The notes under the pieces: model-generated
What the model was told of the DNA's origin: nothing
Seen by the model: the letters and a program-made list of their open reading frames with translations, nothing else
Databases searched by the model: none
In this document: positions 26,332 to 35,950 of the stretch, one piece after another
Layout: each line of letters starts with the position of its first letter
Position numbering within the stretch: the first letter of the stretch is position 1
Program-made: the position numbers and the translations under genes
From: Planctomycetales bacterium
GTDB lineage: Bacteria; Planctomycetota; Planctomycetia; Planctomycetales; Planctomycetaceae
Length of the DNA: 64,000 bases
Assembly: GCA_026400835.1 (NCBI GenBank)
Contig: JAPLOA010000055.1
Span: forward strand, 124,001-188,000
Direction of reading: 5' to 3'

Positions 26332-26421
26332 ATCACAACCCGAAGCGTCAGCGAGGGATCTGCGTTCAGCATCGTACTAAACTCAGAATCGCATTCCCTC
26401 ACTGACGTTTCGGGTTGTGAT
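26332..26421. repeat. Family B palindromic repeat, copy 2
   Basis: ATCACAACCCGAAGCGTCAG at 26332-26351 pairs with CTGACGTTTCGGGTTGTGAT at 26402-26421; the full arms are 28 bp with a ~33 bp spacer. It is the best-preserved copy and sits between the DUF1553 start and the convergent-side end of ppnP. Confidence 0.9.
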
Positions 26422-26499
26422 GCCAATTTCAAGACAGCGGTGGGGTAAAGCGGGAGGGGACCGATTTTGTCACGATCCCCGACGTTCCTCAGAACGCTT

Positions 26500-26811
26500 T
26501 CAAAGAAACGAACAGATGTAATCCGTGACCTTCGTCACCTTCAGGAGAAAATGAGAGTTCCCCGGAACGTTGAATGCCTGGCCGCCTTTGATTGAGTGCC
26601 AGGTAGTTTCACCTGCGAGACAATACGTCAACTCGCCGGATTGAATTTCCATCAGCTCTGGCTTGCCGGTGTTGAACTTGTATTCACCGGGAAGCATGAT
26701 CCCCAAAGTTTTCAGGCTGCCATCGGCGAACTCGACCGAGCGGCTGGTAACGTTGCCGTCGAAGTAAACATTGGCAGCCTTGACGACGGATACAGATTCG
26801 AACTTGCTCAT
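26500..26811 (-). CDS. ppnP: Pyrimidine/purine nucleoside phosphorylase (DUF1255 cupin)
   Basis: 103 residues from the ATG at 26811, which has AGAGGAATCG just upstream. The single-domain cupin matches E. coli PpnP across its length: ANVYFDGNVTSRSVEF, LGIMLPGEYKFNTGKPELME, then GGQAFNVPGNSHFLLKV and the C-terminal YICSFL. PpnP cleaves several nucleosides with phosphate to base and ribose-1-phosphate, a salvage reaction. A longer frame to 27144 has no supporting start. The 337 bp upstream, to dnaJ-like 27149, is a divergent promoter region with no gene. Confidence 0.93.
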   Translation of the reverse strand: MSKFESVSVVKAANVYFDGNVTSRSVEFADGSLKTLGIMLPGEYKFNTGKPELMEIQSGELTYCLAGETTWHSIKGGQAFNVPGNSHFLLKVTKVTDYICSFL

Positions 26812-27148
26812 CGATTCCTCTGAATTTCCCAACGGATGAATGTTGTCGACACAAAACTCCTGACCACCCATTGTACGGCGGCTCAGAACCCCGGAAAAGT
26901 CCTCCGCGGCGGCGTGATCCGTGTCGCGGCGAATCCGACACCACAATCCCCTCAAATCGGAAGTTCCGGATTCAGCGGCATTCCATTTGCGGTTTCTCAT
27001 CGGGCCGAGGAAATGCCGTCCAATATGGCAGGAATAGCCAACATTTTCTGGCAACTTGCTAAGATTCGGTGGCAGGCGACCTCCATGGTCTTGGTGTTCC
27101 TTTCCGCACACATTTCCCTTCCTACCCAAATCCTGAGCTTCCACAGCG

Positions 27149-28072
27149 ATGTCAAAACGTGATTTCTACGAAGTGCTCGGTGTTTCCCGCAGTGCCTCAC
27201 AGGATGAAATTCGCAAGGCTTACAAGAAGCTGGCGAAGAAATTCCATCCGGACGTGAAGCCTGCGGATCCTGATGCTGAGAAGAAATTCTCTGAAATCAC
27301 CGAGGCCTACGATGCTCTGAGCGATGATGCGAAACGCAAAGCTTACGACCAGTTCGGTCATTCAGCGCGAGGCGGTGCCGGGGGTGGTAATCCATTTCAG
27401 GGTTTCGGTGGTGGTGGTGGCGGTGGTGGCTCGTTTGATCTGGACGACATCCTCGGTGGCATGTTTGGTGGCGGTGGTAATCCATTCGGCGGTGGTGGCC
27501 GTCGCGGTCAAGCACGAACTCAGAAAGGCCAGGACGCGAAGGCGGAGATTACCGTTCCGTTTATTGTGGCCGTCGAAGGGGGCGAGCATTCTGTTTCGCT
27601 GCAGAACGGTACGAAGAGCGAACGGCTGAGCGTCAAGATTCCGGCCGGGATAGAAGATGGCCAATCGATTCGTTTGGCAGGTCAGGGAAATCCAGGCTCT
27701 GGTGGTGGGCCGGCCGGTGATCTGATCGTCACTGTCCACATTGCGACTCATCCCTGGTTCCGTCGCGATGGCCAGAACCTGCTCGTTGATGTTCCAATTT
27801 CGCCTTCAGAAGCCGCGCTTGGGGCAAAGGTTGATGTGCCAACACTGACCGAAGGAACGGTCGTTCTCACTGTTCCGCCGGGAACCTCCAGTGGAGCTAA
27901 ATTGCGTCTTCGAGGCAAAGGAGTTCTCAATCACAAAACCGGTGATCGAGGCGACCAGTTTGTGGTGCTGAAGATTTCCGTCCCCAAAGATCTCTCCGAG
28001 GAGGCTCGCGCGCTTTACGAGAAGCTTGCGGAACTCAACCCCAGGGATCCCCGCGAAGGCCTTTGGGTTTGA
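27149..28072 (+). CDS. DnaJ/CbpA-type J-domain co-chaperone without zinc finger
   Basis: 307 residues: J-domain 1-70 with HPD at 33-35, a long Gly/Phe-rich linker (~72-125), then two C-terminal substrate-binding beta domains and the GDQFVVL ending. The CxxCxGxG zinc-finger repeats of DnaJ are absent, so it is of the CbpA (type B) class. It would stimulate DnaK ATPase and deliver unfolded clients. Alone on its strand, with its promoter in the interval to ppnP. Confidence 0.93.
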   Translation: MSKRDFYEVLGVSRSASQDEIRKAYKKLAKKFHPDVKPADPDAEKKFSEITEAYDALSDDAKRKAYDQFGHSARGGAGGGNPFQGFGGGGGGGGSFDLDDILGGMFGGGGNPFGGGGRRGQARTQKGQDAKAEITVPFIVAVEGGEHSVSLQNGTKSERLSVKIPAGIEDGQSIRLAGQGNPGSGGGPAGDLIVTVHIATHPWFRRDGQNLLVDVPISPSEAALGAKVDVPTLTEGTVVLTVPPGTSSGAKLRLRGKGVLNHKTGDRGDQFVVLKISVPKDLSEEARALYEKLAELNPRDPREGLWV

Positions 28073-28379
28073 ACGAGCCGGTGCTTCTACTGTCACTTCG
28101 GATGCGCAGTTACAGATTTGAAGTCTCGTGCTGAGAGGCATTAATAGCCCGGAGGGAAATTTTTTCCTTCGCCGTCAGGAAATAATTTCCGCCGTGCCAC
28201 CCCCTGAGGGGACGTACGCAAAAGCAGCCTAATCGAAATTTTCGATAATCGCCGTAGAACCGGCGTAATTGATACAGGCGCAAAAACTGCCACAGATTTC
28301 GGCTCGTGAATTGCTACTGATCGCTAAGTGACCTGCGGAACGGACATCGCAGGGAGGCTTGAGTTCAGGGACGAACTTC
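28073..28379. other. Leader region of the flagellar cluster
   Basis: 307 bp between the J-domain gene and flgF. It must hold the flagellar operon promoter and possibly a terminator (a GGAGGGAAATTTTTTCC stretch near 28150). I could not identify a convincing sigma-28 or sigma-54 promoter by eye. No gene is seen. Confidence 0.4.
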
Positions 28380-29120
28380 ATGATACCGGGTTTATACAGC
28401 GCTGCGACTGCCATTGACGCCTCGACGCGGCGACATGAGGTTGCGTCAGAGAATCTGGCTAACATCCAGATGCCGGGCTATCGCAGAAAGATGGTTGCCA
28501 ACACCACCTTCGAAACCATGTTTCCATCGCGGCAGCCAACGAGCAATAACACGATGTCGTCGGAGTTGCTGGGGACCGCGACAACCCAGCCGCGTCACGA
28601 TTTTCAGCAGGGGCACCTGGAAGACACCGGGAACCCACTCAACTTTGCCTTGCAGGGTGACGGCTTCTTCACGATCAAAGGTCCGGACGGACCGCTTTAT
28701 ACCCGGAATGGTTCCTTCTACGTCGACACAAATCGCCAGTTGGTCACCATCGATATGTTGCCGGTCATGGGGCCCGGCGGACCGATTGTTGTTCCTGACA
28801 CGATCTCCACGGAAAAAATCGAAGTCTCGGCCGACGGACGTCTGCTGGCGAATAACGAAGAGTTCGGTGAATTCTCGATCGTTAAGTTTGCAGACAACAA
28901 CGTTCTGGCGGCTGTCGGTTCATCTTTATTTGTTGCTCCGGGCGACGTGGTCCCTCAGGCGGGAACAGCCATGGTGCAACAAGGACAACTGGAACTCGCC
29001 AATACCTCTTCGATCGATGAGATGCTGACATTGATTGAATGCTCACGTCATCTGGATGCTGCCCAGAAGGCTCTGCAGACCATAGCCGAATCCGTACAGA
29101 AGCGGATCGGATTACGATAA
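28380..29120 (+). CDS. flgF: Flagellar basal-body rod protein FlgF-like
   Basis: 246 residues from the ATG at 28380 (an upstream TTG at 28359 is too close to its GGAGG). N-terminal rod motif RRHEVASENLANIQMPGYRR, the central DGFFTIKGPDGPLYTRNGSF block and the C-terminal SSIDEMLTLIECSRHLDAAQ heptad region are those of the FlgE/F/G rod-hook family. Order (directly before flgG) and size favour FlgF, the proximal rod subunit. Assembled through the flagellar export gate. First gene of the cluster running to 37396. Confidence 0.88.
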   Translation: MIPGLYSAATAIDASTRRHEVASENLANIQMPGYRRKMVANTTFETMFPSRQPTSNNTMSSELLGTATTQPRHDFQQGHLEDTGNPLNFALQGDGFFTIKGPDGPLYTRNGSFYVDTNRQLVTIDMLPVMGPGGPIVVPDTISTEKIEVSADGRLLANNEEFGEFSIVKFADNNVLAAVGSSLFVAPGDVVPQAGTAMVQQGQLELANTSSIDEMLTLIECSRHLDAAQKALQTIAESVQKRIGLR

Positions 29121-29172
29121 CACTCTTTACACATCCTCCAGCTTAAGCCTGTCAGGGAAGGATTTCTGATTC

Positions 29173-29970
29173 ATGTTAAGAGCTTTATATTCCAGTGCAA
29201 CGGGCATGAAGGCCCAGGAAATGATGATTGACAACACCGCGAATAATCTCGCGAACGTCAATACACCTGGCTTCAAACGCAGTCGAGTCGACTTTGCGGA
29301 CATGATTTATACCAACCATCGCACTCCCGGAACCTCGGTTGGCAACGGCCAGGTTTCGCCGACCGGGCTGCAGATCGGTAATGGTGTTCGAATCGTTGCC
29401 ACCAACAAACACTTCGCTCCGGGAACCGCGGAACAGACCGGCTATCCGCTTGACATGATGATCGAAGGCGACGGATTCTTCTCCGTCCAGATTGCTAACG
29501 GCGAAACGCGATATACCCGAGCCGGCGGATTTCGTATGGACGATCAGGGCCGACTGGTAAATGGTGACGGACATTTGATGATCCCCATCATCACAATTCC
29601 TAATGGCGTCGACGTGAATCGTATCACCATTGGCGCAGACGGTTCGATTCAGGGACAGCAATCGGGAACCGATCAGCTTCCTGTGGATCTTGGGCAGATT
29701 CAGATCACCACGTTTCCTAATCCCAGCGGTCTGTCCAACGAGGGCAGCAATCTGTATGGAACAACCGCAGCCTCCGGACCGCCAACCGCATCAAATCCGG
29801 GGGTTCTGGGATTCGGCACTGTCCGCTCGGGAATGCTGGAAGGAGCCAACGTCGAAGTGGTCACCGAACTGATCTCACTCATCAGTGCTCAGCGAGCCTA
29901 CGAGATCAACTCCCGAGCCATTCGTGCGGGCGATGAAATGCTTTCAACCTCAGTTGATATCGTGAGGTAA
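29173..29970 (+). CDS. flgG: Flagellar distal rod protein FlgG
   Basis: 265 residues. Opens LRALYSSATGMKAQEMMIDN then TANNLANVNTPGFKRSR, the classic FlgG N-terminus; DGFFSVQIANGETRYTRAG in the middle; EGANVEVVTELISLISAQRA and YEINSRAI at the C-terminus. It forms the distal rod that crosses the peptidoglycan and outer envelope. AAGGA precedes the ATG. Close to the 260-residue family length. Four bases separate its stop from flgA. Confidence 0.97.
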   Translation: MLRALYSSATGMKAQEMMIDNTANNLANVNTPGFKRSRVDFADMIYTNHRTPGTSVGNGQVSPTGLQIGNGVRIVATNKHFAPGTAEQTGYPLDMMIEGDGFFSVQIANGETRYTRAGGFRMDDQGRLVNGDGHLMIPIITIPNGVDVNRITIGADGSIQGQQSGTDQLPVDLGQIQITTFPNPSGLSNEGSNLYGTTAASGPPTASNPGVLGFGTVRSGMLEGANVEVVTELISLISAQRAYEINSRAIRAGDEMLSTSVDIVR

Positions 29971-29974
29971 TCCA

Positions 29975-30988
29975 ATGAAAAAAAACTTCCGTAAGTCATT
30001 GAGCCGTCTCCTGCAGATCGCTGTTGTGATGATGGCCTGTTGTCACACGGTCTTCGCAGCGGAACTGATTATCGAACTCAATGATGTGGCGACAGTATTT
30101 TCGCCTCAGGTACTGCTGCGAGATGTCGCCAGGGTCAAAAGTCGATCGGTGTCCGACCAGATTGCTGCGGAGGCTCTCGAATTGCGACTGCTGGATTTGA
30201 CGGTTCCCGATGAAACGATTAGCGCTCGATCAATCACAACGCGTCTGGTTCTGGCAGGATGGTTAGTGGAAGAAATTCGAGTCATCGGATCGCCCGAAGT
30301 TCGAGTTTCATTTCGGCAACCTGAGCTTCTGACAGATACTGTCATTGAGGAAGCTGCTACCGAAGTGGCTTTTGCGATCATGGGAGGAGATCGAGAAGAC
30401 CTTGTGGTGAAACTGCAGAGTGTATTCGTGCAATCGCTTCCTCCGGATATTCGAGATGTCGATGGGTTGATGGCTAAAGTCAATCCGCCACAGAAGGTTG
30501 GTCCCGGCAGGTCGATCATGCAGATTCAAATCTGGGACGGTGATCGAATCGTCGCCACTCGATCGGCCGCATTTGATATTCGTAAGCGTCAGACAGTCGC
30601 AGTCGCTAAAATCGCGTTAACGCGCGACAAACCAATCGACGAAAGTTCCGTACAGTTCGAACGGCGTTTTGTGTCGGCGACTCTGGATGAACTCGACGGC
30701 TCACAGGTATTCGGTCAGCGAGTTCGCGCGAATATCGTTCCCGGAACCATCCTGCAAGCTCGGGATTTTCAGACCACGCCTGCCGGCGCGCGGATCCTGA
30801 TCAGGAAGGGGGATCTTGTCACGGCGTATGCTCGGGCAGGAAAACTGCAAACACGACTTCGCAATGTCGAAGCCATGCAGGATGCTGGTCTCGGTGACAA
30901 CATCAAGCTGCTGAATCGTGAATCAGATAACCTGTTCAGTGGCAAGGTCATGAGCCCTGGCACCGTTCTGGTAATCATTGATCGATAG
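29975..30988 (+). CDS. flgA: Flagellar P-ring assembly chaperone FlgA
   Basis: 337 residues with a signal peptide (residues ~1-30, ending FAAEL). The C-terminal ~130 residues hold the SAF/FlgA domain: AKIALTRDKPIDESSV, then VPGTILQARDFQ, IRKGDLVTAYARAG and the end GTVLVIID. FlgA is a periplasmic chaperone for polymerisation of FlgI. The N-terminal half is longer than in E. coli FlgA (219 residues). The GAGG in the flgG stop region is its ribosome-binding site, implying coupled translation. Confidence 0.92.
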   Translation: MKKNFRKSLSRLLQIAVVMMACCHTVFAAELIIELNDVATVFSPQVLLRDVARVKSRSVSDQIAAEALELRLLDLTVPDETISARSITTRLVLAGWLVEEIRVIGSPEVRVSFRQPELLTDTVIEEAATEVAFAIMGGDREDLVVKLQSVFVQSLPPDIRDVDGLMAKVNPPQKVGPGRSIMQIQIWDGDRIVATRSAAFDIRKRQTVAVAKIALTRDKPIDESSVQFERRFVSATLDELDGSQVFGQRVRANIVPGTILQARDFQTTPAGARILIRKGDLVTAYARAGKLQTRLRNVEAMQDAGLGDNIKLLNRESDNLFSGKVMSPGTVLVIIDR

Positions 30989-31003
30989 ATAAGGATCGCC
31001 ATC

Positions 31004-31651
31004 ATGTTAAGAACTGTGAAAAGATCGGCAGCCACAAGTTGTGCGATTGTCATTTTCGTGGCGGGTATGACTTGCGAATCGCCGCATGCAATGGCTGACT
31101 CGCTGTGGAAAAAACGTGATCCTCAACGAGCCTATCTGTTCTATGACTCACGTGCCCGAAACGTCGGGGATCTGCTCACGCTGATCATTAGTGAAGCCAG
31201 TGAGGTGGATAACAGCGAGAACAGATCCATGGACAAGAACTCCAGCAATGGAGCTTCTGCGGATTATTCAGCGAGTTCCAGCGGGGGCCTGGCGGCTCAG
31301 GCGGCGAACGCATCGCTGGACTTTGCCAGTTCGGCCAAACGAGCTTTCTCCGGAAAAGCTAATTATCGTGATTCAAGAGAATACACGGACCACATCACGG
31401 TCACTGTTGTGGACGTCCTTCCGAACGGAAATCTTGTGATCTCCGGACGACGTTGTCTGAGCATTGCCGGGGAGCAAAGAACACTCGTCGTGTCCGGAGT
31501 CGTTCGTCCAATCGATCTTGGTCCCGACAACAAAATCAGCTCGCGCTATGTTGCAGACCTCAAGACAGTCTACGAGGGTGAAGGCACATCAAAGAGATTT
31601 ACGCGACAGGGCTGGCTCAGCCGTGCTGCGAACAAGGTGTGGCCGTTCTGA
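31004..31651 (+). CDS. flgH: Flagellar L-ring protein FlgH
   Basis: 215 residues. AAGGA before the ATG; signal peptide residues ~1-32. SLWKKRDPQRAYLFYDSRAR and NVGDLLTLIISEASE are the FlgH N-terminal motif; VVDVLPNGNLVISGRR and GVVRPIDLGPDNKISSRYVA complete the fold. It forms the outer-membrane ring, implying a Gram-negative-type envelope. FlgH is normally a lipoprotein, but the only Cys near the signal (GMTC) is not a good lipobox; the site HAMA before DSLW could be cut by signal peptidase I instead. Confidence 0.95.
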   Translation: MLRTVKRSAATSCAIVIFVAGMTCESPHAMADSLWKKRDPQRAYLFYDSRARNVGDLLTLIISEASEVDNSENRSMDKNSSNGASADYSASSSGGLAAQAANASLDFASSAKRAFSGKANYRDSREYTDHITVTVVDVLPNGNLVISGRRCLSIAGEQRTLVVSGVVRPIDLGPDNKISSRYVADLKTVYEGEGTSKRFTRQGWLSRAANKVWPF

Positions 31652-31768
31652 AAGATCTTCTCAGCCGAGGAACGTCAGGCAAGCCCAGGACTTGTGTTCG
31701 GACTTCTCTCGGAGCGAGAGAAGTAGATTCAACGGCCTCCCAAAAGCAAGTCTCTCACAACAGACAAC

Positions 31769-32950
31769 ATGACGGACTACATCATGACACGTCTTCCTCG
31801 GACAACACGGCGAATTTCTGAGACCTGGTGGATTTCGGTGATGGCCGTGATCCTGGCCACAAGCTCAACCTCGAGTGTGAATGCACAGGAGAGAGGGCCA
31901 ATGGTTCGCATCAAGGATATCACCACGATTCGTGGCGAGCATCCGAATACAATCAGCGGCTTCGGACTGATCACGGGGCTTGCGGGCACAGGTGGGACGA
32001 CCCCGACAACGAAGCAATTTGCGCTTCTGCTGCTGCAGAAAATGGGGAATCGAGCAGACCCCACACTGCGCGAGAACATTCAGCGTTCTCAGGAGAAGAC
32101 GGACAACATGTCTGTTGTTCGTGTCACTGTTGTCCTGCCTCCTCACGCCAAGAATGGGCAGAAACTGGACGCTCTGGTTTCAGCGTTTGATAACGCCAAG
32201 AGTCTGCACGGTGGAGTTCTCTCCGAGACAGTTCTGGAAGGCGTTGATGGTACGGTCTACGCAATCGCGTCGGGACCAATTTCGCTGAATGGTGGTGACT
32301 TTGGAGGCAAAGCTGCCAGCGTCACGAAGAATCATCCCACGACCGGACGTATTCCGATGGGAGCTATTGTCGAAGAAGAAATTCCCTGTCGTATCTTTGA
32401 CGGCGATGTTTTTCACTTCCTGCTTCGCAATCCGCAATATGCGACCGCCGACCGTATGAGCAAGGCCATCAATCAATACTCTCCGGGATGTGCGGCTGTG
32501 CTGGACCCTGCCACTGTCGCAGTGCGACTGCCGTCTTCGGCACTGGGTGACCCCCACCGATTTATTGCAGAATGCCAGGAGTTGACAGTGGTTCCCGGTA
32601 ATACGGCTCGCGTCGTGATTAATGAACGAACAGGGACGATCGTCTTTGGTTCGGACGTGAAACTTTCGAAGGTCGCGATCACTCACGGCAACCTGATTAT
32701 CAGTACCGCAGAGACTCCGGAAGTCTCGCAGCCCAATGCGTTCAGTGAAGGTGAGACGACCGTGGTTCCAAGAACGTCTGTCGACGTGATGGAACAACCC
32801 GGGGTGATCAGCGTGATCGAAGAGAACGTAACCGTGGGCGATCTGGCAAGTTCTCTGAATGCACTGGGAGTCAGCCCGCGAGATTTGAGCTCGATCTTCC
32901 AGACACTGAAGGAATCCGGTGCTCTGCATGCCGAGCTGGAATTGAAGTAA
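31769..32950 (+). CDS. flgI: Flagellar P-ring protein FlgI
   Basis: 393 residues; signal peptide ending at VNAQERG. Characteristic VRIKDITTIRGEHPNTISGF, GLVTGLAGTGG-like segment, the VTVVLPPHAKNGQKLDALVS block and the C-terminal TVGDLASSLNALGVSPRDL with SIFQTLKESGALHAELEL. It makes the periplasmic ring around the rod in the peptidoglycan layer. An ATG at 31784 is an alternative start that would shorten the signal peptide; no strong ribosome-binding site decides between them. 117 bp separate it from flgH. Confidence 0.96.
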   Translation: MTDYIMTRLPRTTRRISETWWISVMAVILATSSTSSVNAQERGPMVRIKDITTIRGEHPNTISGFGLITGLAGTGGTTPTTKQFALLLLQKMGNRADPTLRENIQRSQEKTDNMSVVRVTVVLPPHAKNGQKLDALVSAFDNAKSLHGGVLSETVLEGVDGTVYAIASGPISLNGGDFGGKAASVTKNHPTTGRIPMGAIVEEEIPCRIFDGDVFHFLLRNPQYATADRMSKAINQYSPGCAAVLDPATVAVRLPSSALGDPHRFIAECQELTVVPGNTARVVINERTGTIVFGSDVKLSKVAITHGNLIISTAETPEVSQPNAFSEGETTVVPRTSVDVMEQPGVISVIEENVTVGDLASSLNALGVSPRDLSSIFQTLKESGALHAELELK

Positions 32951-32978
32951 TTCGGGCCAGTAGCGACAAGGATATCAG

Positions 32979-33407
32979 ATGAACATCAGCAATAACCCTG
33001 CTCTGCCTGCCCCGGACGCTGTTAAGACAGACAAGGCAGCAGCGTCGAAGAACTCTGTGCTGAAGGATTCAGAGAAATCTGAAAAAGTCCGGAAAGTGAT
33101 TGAAGAGTTTGAAGGCGTCTTCATGTCGATGATGATCAAGCAGCTTCGGGAAACGAGCAATGGAGAAGGCTTCTTCCCGGGCGATCACAGCGATACCTAC
33201 GGCGGTATGTTCGACATGTTCATGGGGCAGCATCTTGCTCGAGGTTCGCAGACGGGGCTGGAATCGTTATTCGAATCCACCACCGCAAAGAATCAGCTTA
33301 TAGACTACGCAACTCGGGGGCAGATGAGTAGTCGGCGATCGAAGGGAATCGAGGAGTACAATAATGAGCAATTCCGCTCCGGCGCCGCCGTGCCTGCTGG
33401 AACCTGA
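32979..33407 (+). CDS. flgJ: Rod-binding protein, FlgJ N-terminal domain only
   Basis: 142 residues. The conserved FlgJ rod-binding domain spans ~38-105 (FEGVFMSMMIKQLRETS, YGGMFDMFMGQHLA). The C-terminal muramidase (glucosaminidase) domain of E. coli FlgJ is absent, as in many non-enterobacteria, so another enzyme must open the peptidoglycan for the rod. AAGGA lies upstream. The last 44 bp overlap the next gene. Confidence 0.9.
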   Translation: MNISNNPALPAPDAVKTDKAAASKNSVLKDSEKSEKVRKVIEEFEGVFMSMMIKQLRETSNGEGFFPGDHSDTYGGMFDMFMGQHLARGSQTGLESLFESTTAKNQLIDYATRGQMSSRRSKGIEEYNNEQFRSGAAVPAGT

Positions 33408-33888
33408 ACATCTGCGGGGACTGCTTGTTCACGTTGATGCTGAGGAAGTTTCGTTACGAAACACAATGCGACTTCTGAAGGATCTGCCGTTTCATTCCGC
33501 GGATGATTCAAAGCAGAGAGAACTGCGGGTCCGAATCGACCAAAGTCTCCAGCATGCGGCATTCCTGCTGGAGAATCGCAGCACAGTCATCAGCAATCTT
33601 TCCCAGTATCTGGGCATTCCGCCGGAACAGGTCTGCTTTTCTGCACTGTTGCCTTATGCAACTCCTGCAGCCGTGGCCCTGTTGATCCCGGCTCGTCAGC
33701 GTCTGCAGAGAATCCTCGTGCAGATCAAAACGCTGGCCAGCACCGCAGCCTGGATTGTGAACGAGTCGCGACGGATTCAGCTCACCATTATGGATTCGCT
33801 GCCCGGCTCACTCAGCTCTGATCGTTACGACGCCAGCGGGCAGAGAAATCTGAATCCCGCGGCCTTTCGATTTGAAACTCGTTCGTGA
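33364..33888 (+). CDS. FlgN-like flagellar export chaperone
   Basis: 174 residues, predicted mostly helical and coiled-coil, with GAGGAG a few bases before the ATG. It overlaps flgJ by 44 bp and ends 12 bp before flgK. Sequence similarity to FlgN is weak by eye, but size, helical content and position just before the FlgK and FlgL genes (the two clients of FlgN) make this the best call. Expected to hold FlgK and FlgL in an export-ready state in the cytoplasm. Confidence 0.65.
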   Translation: MSNSAPAPPCLLEPEHLRGLLVHVDAEEVSLRNTMRLLKDLPFHSADDSKQRELRVRIDQSLQHAAFLLENRSTVISNLSQYLGIPPEQVCFSALLPYATPAAVALLIPARQRLQRILVQIKTLASTAAWIVNESRRIQLTIMDSLPGSLSSDRYDASGQRNLNPAAFRFETRS

Positions 33889-33900
33889 AAAGACGGATCC

Positions 33901-35874
33901 ATGAGGGCGTTTGAAATAGGATTATCCTCTCTCCGCGCACAACAGCAGACGCTGTCGGTGCTGGGGAATAATCTGGCCAATGCGGCGACGCCCGGATATC
34001 ACCGTCAACGAGTGGAACTGAATACTCGTTTCCCGCTGCGCGAAGATGACCATCATGTCGGCACCGGCGTCGATGTTTCTCGAATTGCCCGACTTCGCAA
34101 TAGTGCCGTAGAGACAGCGTTGCTGCGAAATACCTCCGAAGCCGGTACCAGCCAGCAGACGCTGGAAATCAATCGGCAGATCGAATCATTGCTGACTCCG
34201 GGAGACGCCACGATTCATGAAACGTTGTCGAATTTCTTCAACCGCCTTGAGAAGGCGTCCAACGCGCCTCAGGACCTGACGGTGCGTCAGGAATTCATTT
34301 CATCGGCCGATGAACTGATGAGTTCCTTCAATACTCTGGACCAGAAACTCGCCACTCTTGAGCGTGAAGTGCGGCTGAATGTTGATGACGGTGTCAAAGA
34401 CGTTAATCAATTGCTCAACGATATTGCGGGACTCAATTCGCTGATCTTTCAAACCCGTGCTTCATCCGGTGAGCCCAATGACCTGCTGGATCGTCGTGAT
34501 GCAATGGTCACGAAACTCACGGAATGGGTTGATGCAGACTCCGTTAGTCCCGGGGACGGTCGGGAACAGGTTCTAATAGCCGGTGGTGCCGTTATCGTGG
34601 GCAATCAATCGGTCGCATTGCGGTCCCGTGATTATCGCAACGGGACCACGGAGATCACGCTCAATGAGCTGACTACACCCCTGTCTTTGGGCTCCGGAAA
34701 ACTGAAGGCGATGACGTCTGCGTTGAATGAAACGATACCATCGTTTCGAGAACGACTGCGTGAAATGGCTCGGCAAATCATCCGCACTGTCGACCAACAG
34801 CATGCACAGGGGATGTCCGATCAGGGACCGTATTCAGTCCTGTTGGGAACTCGTGGTGTCCTGAATCTGACTGTGCCGCTGAACAGCAGCGTTCCGGAAT
34901 TCCCTGTCAACAGCGGCGATCTGTATGTCACGGTCACAGAAGATGCGACCGGGATTCGCCGCACGGAAAAGGTCTCCATAGACACATCGACCGAATCTCT
35001 GACCGACATTGCCACGAAGCTGACAGCTCTTGATGGAGTTGTTGCGACCATCGATACTGTACGCAGGACTCTGATGATCTCAGCAGAGGGATCGTACTCC
35101 ATCGACTTTGCCGGGCGTCCCGACAATGTCCCGGTTCTGACCAGTATGACTGGCACAAGTCGCCCGGAGTTCAGCGGACATTTTCATGGAGATGCCCCGA
35201 ATGATTGGAGCGTGACTTTCTCTGGTGCGGGGACAGTCGGAGAAACCGTGGGGCTGACGGCGACAATCAGAAATTCATCCGGGCAGGTCATCGCGCTACA
35301 GAACATTGGTGCCGGTTACGAAGCGGGAGTTGCTGTCGAGATTCGCGACGGTGTTGCATTGCAGTTCGGTAGCGGCACAATCAATGCCGCTGACACGTTC
35401 TCCCTGAAGCTTACAAATAACGCGGATGAAACAGGCATCCTATCCGCACTGGGGATCAATTCGCTGTTCTCAGGTTCCGAGCCGGGCTTGTTCAGGGTTC
35501 GGGAGGAACTTCGCCGAAATCCTGAAAGGCTGGCTACTTCTGCAACAGGGCAACCGGGCGACGCCATCAATCTGGCTTCAATGGCGAAACTGCGAGACCT
35601 CCGACTGGATGGACTGTCCGGTCGAACGTTTACGGAAGAGATTGCGGATATTACGGCGGAATCAGGGCTGATCGTTCAGGCCGCAGACAGTCGAAGCACT
35701 CAATTGGAGAATTATCAGTCTCGACTTCAGGCAGACCGGGATGCTCTGTCCGGAGTTGACATCAATGAAGAAATGCTCCTGATGATGCAGGGCCAGCGAG
35801 CGTACCAGGCAGCCGCTCGGTTTATCTCGGTAGCCGACCAGATGCTGGAAGAACTATTCACAATTGCCAGGTAA
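33901..35874 (+). CDS. flgK: Flagellar hook-associated protein 1, FlgK
   Basis: 657 residues, somewhat longer than E. coli FlgK (547). N-terminal SSLRAQQQTLSVLGNNLANA and TPGYHRQRVEL, the LLDRRDAMVTKL segment, and C-terminal VDINEEMLLMMQGQRAYQAA identify it. The central ~350 residues form the surface-exposed variable domain with Thr/Gly-rich beta strands. It is the first junction protein between hook and filament. Twelve bases follow the FlgN-like gene. Confidence 0.96.
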   Translation: MRAFEIGLSSLRAQQQTLSVLGNNLANAATPGYHRQRVELNTRFPLREDDHHVGTGVDVSRIARLRNSAVETALLRNTSEAGTSQQTLEINRQIESLLTPGDATIHETLSNFFNRLEKASNAPQDLTVRQEFISSADELMSSFNTLDQKLATLEREVRLNVDDGVKDVNQLLNDIAGLNSLIFQTRASSGEPNDLLDRRDAMVTKLTEWVDADSVSPGDGREQVLIAGGAVIVGNQSVALRSRDYRNGTTEITLNELTTPLSLGSGKLKAMTSALNETIPSFRERLREMARQIIRTVDQQHAQGMSDQGPYSVLLGTRGVLNLTVPLNSSVPEFPVNSGDLYVTVTEDATGIRRTEKVSIDTSTESLTDIATKLTALDGVVATIDTVRRTLMISAEGSYSIDFAGRPDNVPVLTSMTGTSRPEFSGHFHGDAPNDWSVTFSGAGTVGETVGLTATIRNSSGQVIALQNIGAGYEAGVAVEIRDGVALQFGSGTINAADTFSLKLTNNADETGILSALGINSLFSGSEPGLFRVREELRRNPERLATSATGQPGDAINLASMAKLRDLRLDGLSGRTFTEEIADITAESGLIVQAADSRSTQLENYQSRLQADRDALSGVDINEEMLLMMQGQRAYQAAARFISVADQMLEELFTIAR

Positions 35875-35950
35875 AGAATTCTGATCATGGAGCTGGATCA
35901 TGGTGATTCCGGCTCGGTTTTGAAAGTTCAGGGTAGAAGAAACCAGACTG

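Noticed and set aside
28073-28379. Sigma-54 promoter upstream of the flagellar cluster
   Set aside because: No GG-N10-GC spacing with good flanks could be found by eye; left as an unassigned leader.
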